A program made the translations under genes and the position numbers. Positions 27,661-35,193 of a stretch of 64,000 nt of DNA are shown here, one piece after another. The stretch is from Maritimibacter dapengensis (GTDB lineage Bacteria > Pseudomonadota > Alphaproteobacteria > Rhodobacterales > Rhodobacteraceae), in the NCBI RefSeq assembly GCF_019218265.1, contig NZ_JAHUZE010000001.1:744001-808000 (forward strand), given 5' to 3'. The notes beneath the pieces were generated by a model. The model was not told where the DNA came from, ran no database searches, and was given only the letters and a program-made list of their open reading frames with translations. Position 1 is the stretch's first letter. Every line of letters starts with the position of its first letter.

Positions 27661-28446
27661 TCAGATGGCGAGGTATTCGTGGCGCAGCGACTCGTTCTCG
27701 AGCACCTCTTTCGCGGTGCCGTCAAAGACGACCGTGCCGGTGTCGAGAATGACGGCCCGGTCCGCGAGTTCAAGGGCCCGGATCGCATTTTGCTCGACCA
27801 GAACGGTTGTAATGCCCTGTGCCTTGATGATGTTGAGCGTCTTTTCGATTTCGTCGACGATCACGGGCGCGAGGCCTTCGTAGGGTTCATCGAGCAGAAG
27901 CACCTTGATGTCGCGCACGAGCGCGCGGGCGATTGCGAGCATCTGCTGTTCGCCGCCGGAAAGCGTGGTGCCCTCCTGAGTGCGCCGTTCCTTCAGGCGC
28001 GGGAAAAGCTCATAGACCCGCTCGAGCGACCAGCCGATCGGCGGGGCAATCTGGGCGAGCTTGAGGTTTTCCTCGACCGTCAGGCCCTGGATGATCCGAC
28101 GATCTTCCGGCACCAAGGCGAGGCCGTTCTGGGCGGCTTCGTGGCTCTTCATGTTGTGAAGCGCCTGGTGATCGAGCCAGATCTCGCCCTGCGTCACCAT
28201 CGGGCTGCCCGTGCGTGCGATGGCCCGGAGCGTCGAGGTCTTGCCCGCGCCGTTCCGGCCCAGAAGTGCGAGGATCTCGCCTTCGTGGATGTTGAAGGTC
28301 ACACCCTGGACGATGTAGCTCTCGCCGTAATACGCGTGGATGTCCCAGCATGAGAAGAACGCGGGCGCCGTGGACGCATGGTTGGCATTCTTCGAGTGGT
28401 CCACTGGCGCGCGACGCTTGGCTTCGCCTGCAACTTGTTGGTTCAT
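27661..28446 (-). CDS. Liv-type ABC importer ATPase (LivF-like)
   Basis: This 261-residue ATPase has Walker [12 protein letters not shown], the [22 protein letters not shown] region characteristic of LivF, signature [12 protein letters not shown], Walker [14 protein letters not shown] and H-loop LVEQN. The first ~33 residues (charged, [20 protein letters not shown]…) are an extension over usual LivF proteins. It is one of two ATPases of the importer encoded here and precedes acs in the same direction. The substrate may be a short-chain carboxylate or amide rather than a branched-chain amino acid, judged from the neighbours. Confidence 0.92.
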   Translation of the reverse strand: MNQQVAGEAKRRAPVDHSKNANHASTAPAFFSCWDIHAYYGESYIVQGVTFNIHEGEILALLGRNGAGKTSTLRAIARTGSPMVTQGEIWLDHQALHNMKSHEAAQNGLALVPEDRRIIQGLTVEENLKLAQIAPPIGWSLERVYELFPRLKERRTQEGTTLSGGEQQMLAIARALVRDIKVLLLDEPYEGLAPVIVDEIEKTLNIIKAQGITTVLVEQNAIRALELADRAVILDTGTVVFDGTAKEVLENESLRHEYLAI

Positions 28447-28459
28447 GTCCCTGATCTCC

Positions 28460-29215
28460 CTAAGCGGCTTCGCCGAGATAGGCTTCTTTCACCTTCGGAT
28501 GGCCCTTGATGTTCTCGGGCGTATCCTCGACCAGCGGCGTCCCTTGGGCGAGCACGGTGATCCGGTCGGCGAGCGAGAACACGACGTGCATGTCGTGCTC
28601 GATGATCGCCATGGTGATGTCGAGCTTTTCGTTGATCTCCTTGAGGAGGTCGATGGTGTTGTTCGTGTCGGCCCGGGCCATGCCTGCCGTCGGCTCGTCG
28701 AGGAGCAGGAGCTTGGGCTTCTGTGCCAGGCACATCGCCATTTCCAGACGGCGCTTGTCACCGCGAGACATCGAGGCGGCGTTCATGTGACGCTTGTCGA
28801 TCATGTTCACGTCGATGAGCATCTGCTCGGCTTCTTCCACGATGTCGACTTCATGCGCCACCGTTTCGAAAGGATGCAGGCGGAACGCCCCGTCGCGCTT
28901 GGCGAAACACGAGATCATGACGTTTTCCAGCACGTTGAGGTCCGAGAAAATCTCGGGCGTCTGGAACACGCGTGAAATGCCCATCTGGTTGATCTGGTGC
29001 GGTTTGAGGCCCAGCACCGACTGACCGTTGAACATGACGCTGCCGGTGTCCGGGATCAGCTTGCCGACGAAGCAGTTGAGCAAGGTGGACTTGCCGGCGC
29101 CGTTCGGACCGATGATGGCGTGCACGGTGTGTTCCTGCACCGAGAGGTTCACGTCCGAAAGGGCCTGGAGCCCGCCGAAGCGTTTGCCTACGTTCTTGAC
29201 TTCAAGGATACCCAT
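28460..29215 (-). CDS. Liv-type ABC importer ATPase (LivG-like)
   Basis: This 251-residue ATPase has Walker A GPNGAGKSTLLNCF, NQMGISRVFQTPEIFSDLNV, signature-like MSRGDKRRLEMAMCLA, Walker B LLLLDEPTAGMARAD and H-loop IEHDMHVVF. The signature begins MSRGD instead of LSGGQ, a variant known in the urea/Liv family. The gene is 12 bases upstream of the LivF-like gene start in transcription order, and AAGGAGAG precedes its ATG. It forms the heterodimeric ATPase with the LivF-like protein. Confidence 0.92.
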   Translation of the reverse strand: MGILEVKNVGKRFGGLQALSDVNLSVQEHTVHAIIGPNGAGKSTLLNCFVGKLIPDTGSVMFNGQSVLGLKPHQINQMGISRVFQTPEIFSDLNVLENVMISCFAKRDGAFRLHPFETVAHEVDIVEEAEQMLIDVNMIDKRHMNAASMSRGDKRRLEMAMCLAQKPKLLLLDEPTAGMARADTNNTIDLLKEINEKLDITMAIIEHDMHVVFSLADRITVLAQGTPLVEDTPENIKGHPKVKEAYLGEAA

Positions 29216-29227
29216 AGGTCTCTCTCC

Positions 29228-30430
29228 TTATTCCGCAGCCGAGGGCTGTGCTTCGGTTTCGGCATCGTCGCCGCCGGATTTCCTCTTGCGGAAGGCGTTG
29301 GCGATGCGCTGACCGCCCTCGACCAGACCGCCGGGCAGGAAGATCACGACGAGCATGAACAGCAGACCGAGGGTGAGGTGCCAGGATTTCCCGACGAAGA
29401 AGTGGCTGACGCCGATCAGGAAGTTCTCAAGACCATCGGGCAGGAAGGCGAACCAGCCGTGAAGCACCTGGTCGTTGATCTTCGAGAAGATGTTCTCGAA
29501 GTACTTGATGAAGCCTGCGCCGAGGATCGGACCCATGAGGGTACCGGCACCGCCGAGGATCACCATGAGAACGACTTCGCCCGATGCGGTCCATTGCATC
29601 CGCTCCGCGCCCGCGAGAGGGTCCATCGACGCCATAAGGCCACCGGCGAGACCGGCATACATGCCGGAAATGACGAACGCAGCCAGCGTGTAGGGACGGG
29701 TGTTGATGCCGGTGTAGTTCAGGCGGGTCTGGTTGGTCTTGATCGCGCGCAGCATCAGGCCGAAGGGCGAGCGGAAGATGCGCAGCGAAAGGTAGAACAC
29801 CAGGATCGCGATGATCGCCGTGAAGTAATAGCCGTTGTTGAACACGAACTGCCAGCCGCCGACATTCCAGGTCGCGCTTTCATTCATGACGATCCCGAAG
29901 AAGTGCGGGCTGGTGGGGGAATTCTCGCCCATCAGGACCTGTGCGTCGTTGGTGTAGACCTGGAGCCCGGTTTCGCCGTTGGTCAGCGGGGTGAGCACCG
30001 AGTAGGCGAGGTTGTAGCACATCTGCGCGAATGCGAGCGTCAGGATCGAGAAGTAGATGCCCGAGCGACGCAGGCTGACGAAGCCGATGAGGAGCGCGAA
30101 GAGCGCTGACACGATGATCGCAAGGATCAGGCCGGGGACCACGTTGTAGCCCAGTAGCTTGTACATCCAGACCACCGAGTAGGACCCCACGCCCAGGAAC
30201 GCGGCGTGACCGAACGAGAGGTAGCCGGTCAGGCCGAACAGGATGTTGAACCCGATCGCGAAGATCCCGAAGATCGCGAACCGCTGCATCAGGTCCGGGT
30301 AGCCGGCGTTGAACTGCGCCAAGGTGCTGCTGGCCGGGAAGGGTTGCAGGAGGATCGGCGTGAGCAGGGTCAGCGCGATTACGATGAGCAGAAAGGTCGT
30401 GTCTTTCTTGGAAAGCCCTAGCATTTTCAT
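29228..30430 (-). CDS. Liv-type ABC importer permease (LivM-like)
   Basis: The 400-residue membrane protein has about ten hydrophobic helices. A helix near residue 15 ([16 protein letters not shown]) is followed by the conserved [20 protein letters not shown] motif of LivM permeases, and [20 protein letters not shown] with [15 protein letters not shown] near residue 290 marks the family. The C-terminus is acidic and Ser-rich. A 100-residue loop between helices carries sequence unlike classical LivM, as in urea/amide systems. The start is 3 bases beyond the livH-type stop, so the genes are coupled. Confidence 0.93.
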   Translation of the reverse strand: MKMLGLSKKDTTFLLIVIALTLLTPILLQPFPASSTLAQFNAGYPDLMQRFAIFGIFAIGFNILFGLTGYLSFGHAAFLGVGSYSVVWMYKLLGYNVVPGLILAIIVSALFALLIGFVSLRRSGIYFSILTLAFAQMCYNLAYSVLTPLTNGETGLQVYTNDAQVLMGENSPTSPHFFGIVMNESATWNVGGWQFVFNNGYYFTAIIAILVFYLSLRIFRSPFGLMLRAIKTNQTRLNYTGINTRPYTLAAFVISGMYAGLAGGLMASMDPLAGAERMQWTASGEVVLMVILGGAGTLMGPILGAGFIKYFENIFSKINDQVLHGWFAFLPDGLENFLIGVSHFFVGKSWHLTLGLLFMLVVIFLPGGLVEGGQRIANAFRKRKSGGDDAETEAQPSAAE

Positions 30431-30433
30431 GGC

Positions 30434-31465
30434 TTATTCCTCCATCACGCCGGCGCGACCCATAAGGCCCCGCGGACGGGTCAGCAGAATGATGATGGCG
30501 ACGAGGTAAATGATGACCTGGTCGATACCGGGGATGAGCGACTTGATCTCGTTCATCGAGGCGAAGCTTTGCAGGATACCCAGAAGGAACCCGGCCGCGA
30601 CGGCACCGGGCAGCGAGCCCATACCGCCGACGACGACCACGACGAAGGAGAGAACGAGGAAGTCCATGCCCATGTGATAGTTTGGCGCGAGGATCGGGGT
30701 GTACATCACCCCCGCCACGCCCGCGACCGCAGCGGCGAGGCCGAACATCAGCGTGAAGCGCTTGTCGATGTTGATGCCCAGCAGGCCGACGGTTTCACGA
30801 TCCGCCATGCCGGCGCGGACGACCATCCCGAAGGTGGTGAATTGCAGGAATGCGAAGACCCCGCCGATCACGATGGCAGCGAACAGGAAGTAGACCAGCC
30901 GCCAGTAGGGATACATGATCGAGTTGGGCGGGAAGCCCAGAAGCGATCCGAAGTCCATCGACCCGGCGAAGGCGTCGGGCGCACCGGTCTGGATCGGGTT
31001 CGCGCCGAAGAAGTATTTCACGAGTTCCTGAAGCACGATGGCGAGGCCGAAAGTGACGAGGATCTGGTCGGCGTGGGGACGTTTGTAGAAATGCTTGATC
31101 AGGCCGCGCTCCATGATGAAGCCGACCAGCAGCATCACGGGGATAGCCATGACGATCGCGATGGGAACGGACCAGTCGATCAGCCATGCACCGACGTCGG
31201 CGCCGAACCAGCTGTCGACATAGGGCACCTGAACTTTCAGCGGATTTCCGAGGAAGTCGGTTTTCTCAGGATCGATCTGTTCATAGGACAGCGACAGGAT
31301 GCGCTGAAGCGTCACGGCGACGAAAGCGCCGATCATGAACAGCGCGCCGTGCGCGAAGTTCACCACGCCAAGCGTGCCGAAAATCAGCGTGAGCCCAAGC
31401 GCGATGAGCGCGTAGGCCGAACCTTTGTCGAGGCCGTTCAAAATTTGAAGAATGATGGCGTCCAT
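30434..31465 (-). CDS. Liv-type ABC importer permease (LivH-like)
   Basis: This 343-residue permease starts at ATG 31465 (GGGTGGGGACA upstream). The family signature is near the N-terminus: LNGLDKGSAYALIALGLTLI then GVVNFAHGALFMIGAFV. A soluble insertion of ~60 residues (around residues 50-115) precedes further membrane helices, and the C-terminal FVVVVVGGMGSLPGAVAAGFL is the coupling region. An unusually stable hairpin separates it from the solute-binding gene upstream. Confidence 0.93.
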   Translation of the reverse strand: MDAIILQILNGLDKGSAYALIALGLTLIFGTLGVVNFAHGALFMIGAFVAVTLQRILSLSYEQIDPEKTDFLGNPLKVQVPYVDSWFGADVGAWLIDWSVPIAIVMAIPVMLLVGFIMERGLIKHFYKRPHADQILVTFGLAIVLQELVKYFFGANPIQTGAPDAFAGSMDFGSLLGFPPNSIMYPYWRLVYFLFAAIVIGGVFAFLQFTTFGMVVRAGMADRETVGLLGINIDKRFTLMFGLAAAVAGVAGVMYTPILAPNYHMGMDFLVLSFVVVVVGGMGSLPGAVAAGFLLGILQSFASMNEIKSLIPGIDQVIIYLVAIIILLTRPRGLMGRAGVMEE

Positions 31466-31525
31466 TGTCCCCACCCGTGATTGTGTTGGAGAAGCCCGGA
31501 TGCGCCTGGCGACCGGGTTCAAGGG

Positions 31526-31550
31526 GTAGGGCGGGGTGAACCCGCCCTAC
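31526..31550 (-). promoter_or_regulatory. Perfect 10-bp hairpin between solute-binding gene and livH-type gene
   Basis: GTAGGGCGGG (31526-31535) and CCCGCCCTAC (31541-31550) pair perfectly around a GTGAA loop. No T-run follows. Such intercistronic stems after binding-protein genes commonly stabilise the upstream mRNA, raising binding-protein levels over permease levels. Confidence 0.75.
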
Positions 31551-31564
31551 TGTGTCGATGTGGC

Positions 31565-32914
31565 TTACGCGCCGTCGTTGCAGGAGCCGAGCGACGCTTC
31601 GTCGCCACCGAACATCGGGTGGTTCGGCTCGTACATGACTTGATCGACCGGCGTCTGCTCGACGATTTCGAGCGTGTCGTATTCGGTCGTCGGGTTTTCG
31701 GCGCCTTTCATGACCAGCACGTCTTTGAAGCACTGGTGGTCTTCGGCGCGGTAAAGCGTCGGACCGTTGCCGAGACCGTCGAATTCGAAGCCTTCGAGGG
31801 CTTCGGCAACGGCGCAGGGTGCGAAGGAGCCGGCACGGGTCACGGCGTCTGCATAGAGCAGGGTCTGCACGTAGCAGGTGTGCGCCGAGTTCGACGGCGG
31901 ACGGCCATACTTCTCACCGAAGGATTTCACGAAGGCTTGCGTGCCTTCATCCTGCAGCTGCCAGTTCCAGTTCATGGAGCCATACACGCCCTTGATGTTT
32001 TCGCCAGCACCGGCGGCCATCAGTTCGGAGTAGAGCGGAACCACGATCTCGAAGTTCTTGCCGTTGGCTTCCGCGTCGCGCAGGCCGAATTGAACCGCCT
32101 GGGTGAGCGAGTTGATCATGTCGCCGCCGTAGTGGTTCAGGATCAGCACGTCTGCGCCCGAGTTCAGAACCGGGGTGATGTAGGACGAGAAGTCGCCCGC
32201 GCCCACCGGCGTCATCACGTTGTTCACCGTTTCCCAGCCAAGTGCCTCGGTTGCGGACTGGATCGACTCCTGCTGGGTCCAGCCCCAGGTGTAGTCGGCG
32301 GTCAGGTGATAGGCGCGACGGTCGGTGCCGTAGGCGTTCTTTAGCACCGGGGCGAGCGCGGCGCCCGACATGTAGGCGTTGAAGAAGTGACGGAAACCGT
32401 TGGCCTTGCGGTCCTTGCCGGTCGTGTCGTTCGAGTGGGTCAGACCGGCCATGAAGATGATGCCGGCTTCCTGGCAGAGACCCTGAACGGCCACGGCCAC
32501 GCCCGAGGACGAGCCGCCGTTGATCATCACGACGCCGTCTTTTTCGATCATCGACTTGGCGGATGCGCGGGCAGCGTCAGACTTGGTCTGAGTATCGCCG
32601 GTCACGAAAGCGGCTTTTTTGCCAAGAACGCCAGTGCCGTCCAGAACCTTCGACGAGAAGGTGTTCAGCATACCGCCGTCGCCCATGCCATTGAGGTGCT
32701 CGATCGCGAGCTCCTGTGCGCGCAGTTCGTCGAGGCCTTCGTCGGCGTAAGGGCCGGTTTGCGGCACGTTGAAGCCGAAGGTCACCGTGTCGCCGGTCGG
32801 CTCGTTGGTGAACGCGGCGGCGCCAGAGGTGAAAATCGTGGGCAGCGCGAGACCGGCACCGGTCACGGCACCCGTCTTCAGCAGTCCACGACGCGTGAAG
32901 TTGGATTTGGACAT
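31565..32914 (-). CDS. Solute-binding protein of the Liv-type importer near acs
   Basis: This 449-residue exported protein begins with a Tat-type twin-arginine signal (NFTRRGLLKTGAVTGAGLAL, cleavage near GAAA-FT), indicating a folded periplasmic precursor. The body is a type I Liv/urea-amide binding protein: TFGFNVPQTGPYADEGLDEL, HLTADYTWGWTQQ, LNHYGGDMINSLTQAVQFGL and SNSAHTCYVQTL. It resembles the urea/short-chain amide branch rather than LivJ. It heads the operon leading to acs and is divergent from a RamB/ScfR-type acyl-CoA regulator. A short-chain carboxylate or related ligand is inferred from context only. Confidence 0.9.
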   Translation of the reverse strand: MSKSNFTRRGLLKTGAVTGAGLALPTIFTSGAAAFTNEPTGDTVTFGFNVPQTGPYADEGLDELRAQELAIEHLNGMGDGGMLNTFSSKVLDGTGVLGKKAAFVTGDTQTKSDAARASAKSMIEKDGVVMINGGSSSGVAVAVQGLCQEAGIIFMAGLTHSNDTTGKDRKANGFRHFFNAYMSGAALAPVLKNAYGTDRRAYHLTADYTWGWTQQESIQSATEALGWETVNNVMTPVGAGDFSSYITPVLNSGADVLILNHYGGDMINSLTQAVQFGLRDAEANGKNFEIVVPLYSELMAAGAGENIKGVYGSMNWNWQLQDEGTQAFVKSFGEKYGRPPSNSAHTCYVQTLLYADAVTRAGSFAPCAVAEALEGFEFDGLGNGPTLYRAEDHQCFKDVLVMKGAENPTTEYDTLEIVEQTPVDQVMYEPNHPMFGGDEASLGSCNDGA

Positions 32915-33006
32915 GAATATCCTCCCGTTTGGAAAATAACGACGCGGCCTCCCCGCACACGTCGCGCGCCTTTTTACAGGCTGAGGACAATATGACGTTG
33001 GGTCAG

Positions 33007-33088
33007 AAAACTTTGCAACAATCCCGTGAAACCTAACGATTTTTTTGTAAACAAATGAACTGGTATGGTGCTATTATTGTAAATAAAT
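33007..33088. promoter_or_regulatory. Three 32-bp-spaced TTGYAA sites in the divergent acs/regulator promoter
   Basis: TTTGCAACAAT (33012), TTTGTAAACAAAT (33044) and ATTGTAAATAAAT (33076) begin exactly 32 bp apart, about three helical turns. The first is part of AAAACTTTGCAAC (33007-33019), which differs by one base from the RamB consensus I recall from Corynebacterium (AAAACTTTGCAAA). The second is a palindrome, TTTGT-AA-ACAAA. They lie between the binding-protein gene and the acyl-CoA-sensing regulator. Candidate operators. Confidence 0.6.
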
Positions 33089-33134
33089 TTTCGCGCAGGT
33101 GCAGAAAGCACAGGGAATTCAAGGATTTTTTACC

Positions 33135-34445
33135 ATGGCGGAAACACGGCTGACCGGGTCGCGGATCAGGGAAAGACGGATGTCGCAGCGCGTCAGACAG
33201 GCCGATCTTGCCCGTTCTGTAGGTATATCTCCCGCATACCTTAATCTGATCGAGCACAATCGGCGCAGAATCGGCGGCAAGCTCCTCGTCGATCTTGCGC
33301 GGGAATTGAAGGTCGAGCCCGCGCAGTTGTCGGAAGGTGCGGGGCAGGCATTGGTGTCAGGGGTCAACGCGGCGGCGGCGCGACGGCCCGAGAAGGACGA
33401 AATCGAAACCGACCGGGCCGAAGAATTCGCGGGCAGGTTTCCGGGTTGGGCCGGGCTGGTCGCGACGCAGGCGCAGCGGATCGAAGAACTTGAACGGGTC
33501 GTCGAGACGCTTTCGGACCGGCTCACCCATGATCCCCATCTCGCCGCGTCTTTGCACGAGGTGATCTCGACCGTCACCGCGATCCGGTCGACCTCGGCCA
33601 TCCTCGCGGAGACCACAGATATAGACCCGGACTGGCAGGCGCGTTTCCTTCGGAACATGCGGGAAGAGGCTCAACGGCTTTCAAATTCCGCCGCGGGGCT
33701 GGTCACCTATCTGGATGCGGGTGCGGAGGCACGCGAAATGCAGGTGTCCGCGGCTGACGACCTCGCCGCGTTCGTCGAGGCGGCGGGGTATCATTTTGAG
33801 GTTCTGGAGCGGCCCGCGGCGGGAGAAGGCGAATTGGCGATCCTGCTCGATGGGGCTGAAGAACTGCGCGACAGGGGCGCGCGCGACCTCGCCCGGCGGA
33901 TGCTGGTGCGATACCTTTCGGACGCGCGCGCCATGCCCGAAGGCCCCTTCAGGGCGTCGCTCGCAGCGACGGGCGGTGATCCCGCGCGCCTTGCCGAGGG
34001 GTTCGGTGTCGCGCTCGATGCGGTCTTGCGGCGCATGGCAAGCCTCGTTCCGGCGGAGGGCGAGGCGCGACGCGGTCTGGTCATCTGCGACGGTTCTGGG
34101 ACGGTTACACTCCGTAAAGGGGTCGAGGGTTTTCCCCTGCCCAGGTTCGGGGCGGCCTGTCCGCTCTGGCCTCTTTATCAGGCGCTCGCGCGTCCGGCCC
34201 AGCCAGTCGAGGCGTTCGTCGAAATGCCGGGGCAGGAGCCCCGCGTGTTTCGGTGTCGGGCCGTTTCGCTTCCACGGCCGTCGTCGTCATTCGACGCACC
34301 ACCGGTTCACGAGGCCACCATGCTGATCGAACCGGTCGAGGACCGCGGCGGTCCCGTGCTCCCCGTCGGTGCGTCCTGCCGGATTTGTCCACGCGAGACC
34401 TGTGGCGCACGGCGCGAGCCGTCGATCCTGGGCGGGCGCGGCTGA
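33135..34445 (+). CDS. XRE-family short-chain acyl-CoA-responsive regulator (RamB/ScfR type)
   Basis: This 436-residue regulator has an N-terminal XRE helix-turn-helix (TGSRIRERRMSQRVRQADLA, VGISPAYLNLIEHNRRRIGG). A long middle region follows, and then a DUF2083-type C-terminal domain that ends with a Cys cluster (SCRICPRETCGARRE). Short-chain fatty acyl-CoA regulators such as RamB and the alphaproteobacterial ScfR group share this layout and control acetate, propionate and glyoxylate genes. The central residues ~130-220 contain a histidine-kinase-like helical stretch (VISTVTAIRSTSAILAETTD). ATG 33135 is preferred, with AAGGA upstream. It is divergent from the ABC-acs operon. Confidence 0.88.
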   Translation: MAETRLTGSRIRERRMSQRVRQADLARSVGISPAYLNLIEHNRRRIGGKLLVDLARELKVEPAQLSEGAGQALVSGVNAAAARRPEKDEIETDRAEEFAGRFPGWAGLVATQAQRIEELERVVETLSDRLTHDPHLAASLHEVISTVTAIRSTSAILAETTDIDPDWQARFLRNMREEAQRLSNSAAGLVTYLDAGAEAREMQVSAADDLAAFVEAAGYHFEVLERPAAGEGELAILLDGAEELRDRGARDLARRMLVRYLSDARAMPEGPFRASLAATGGDPARLAEGFGVALDAVLRRMASLVPAEGEARRGLVICDGSGTVTLRKGVEGFPLPRFGAACPLWPLYQALARPAQPVEAFVEMPGQEPRVFRCRAVSLPRPSSSFDAPPVHEATMLIEPVEDRGGPVLPVGASCRICPRETCGARREPSILGGRG

Positions 34446-34531
34446 TCCCGGTGCCGCCTTCGTCTTTGACAGCGCTCAACTTAGCGTAGATAAACGATCT
34501 AGGCTCTGGGGGGAGGGCCGAGAGGGAGCGG

Positions 34532-34903
34532 ATGGCCAAGCAGATACTTCTGATCGAGGACGAGCCGAACATTATCGAGGCGATATCGTTCATTCTCAGC
34601 CGCGATGGCTGGGACGTGGCCACCCATGCCAATGGCGAAACCGCGATGGACGCCATTGCCCGACATGCTCCGGACGTTCTCGTGCTCGACGTGATGTTGC
34701 CGGGCCGGTCGGGATACGAGATCCTGCAAGACGTCCGTGGCCGCGCCGAAACGGCGCACATTCCCGTTCTGATGCTGACGGCCAGAGGTCAGAAAAAGGA
34801 TCGGGAAACTGCCGATCGGCTCGGCGTCACCCGCTTCATGACCAAGCCTTTTTCCAATGCTGAAGTTCTGAGCGCCTTGCGCGAGATCACCGGGGCGGCC
34901 TAG
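34532..34903 (+). CDS. Single-domain response regulator
   Basis: This 123-residue CheY-like receiver begins AKQILLIEDEPNIIEAISFI with acidic-pocket residues; the phospho-acceptor Asp is in VLVLDVMLPGRSG (about residue 53). The conserved Thr is in LMLTARGQKKDRE and Lys in FMTKPFSNAEV. No DNA-binding or other output domain follows. It is separated by only 4 bases from a small membrane-protein gene and then a symporter-type histidine kinase, so that kinase is its probable partner. Output must come from protein-protein contact or phosphotransfer. Confidence 0.93.
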   Translation: MAKQILLIEDEPNIIEAISFILSRDGWDVATHANGETAMDAIARHAPDVLVLDVMLPGRSGYEILQDVRGRAETAHIPVLMLTARGQKKDRETADRLGVTRFMTKPFSNAEVLSALREITGAA

Positions 34904-34907
34904 GTCC

Positions 34908-35189
34908 ATGGTCCGGTCGACCACCTTCCTCGCGCGCGCAACCTATCGTCGCAGACGCCTCATCGACGCGCTGAGGGTCATGCCGGCGATCGGTGCGCTC
35001 TTGTTTCTCCTGCCGATCCTCGGGGCAGGGACAATGGAGCGTTCGACCGCCTGGACAGGCATTTACCTGTTCGCGGGTTGGTTCCTTCTGATCGTTGCAA
35101 CCAACGTGATCGTGCGCAACCTTGCGCGATCTCCCGGCGGGGTGGGGAGCGATCCGCTCGAAACCCCGGCGAGCGAGGACGAGAGCTGA
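34908..35189 (+). CDS. Small two-helix membrane protein between response regulator and kinase
   Basis: This 93-residue protein is not one I recognise. It has a basic N-terminus (RATYRRRRLIDALR), two hydrophobic helices (VMPAIGALLFLLPILG; WTGIYLFAGWFLLIVATNVI) and an acidic tail. It begins 4 bases after the response-regulator stop and ends 4 bases before the kinase start. Similar small proteins are found beside CbrA/CrbS-type kinases in related bacteria, where an accessory or symporter-subunit role (like the small subunit of acetate/solute symporters) is plausible but unproven. Confidence 0.8.
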   Translation: MVRSTTFLARATYRRRRLIDALRVMPAIGALLFLLPILGAGTMERSTAWTGIYLFAGWFLLIVATNVIVRNLARSPGGVGSDPLETPASEDES

Positions 35190-35193
35190 GGGC

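Noticed and set aside
25610-27883. Very long open frame on the plus strand opposite acs and the LivF-like gene
   Set aside because: It is the mirror of a high-GC real gene; acs on the other strand is a full, motif-complete enzyme, and the plus-strand product has no recognisable domain.
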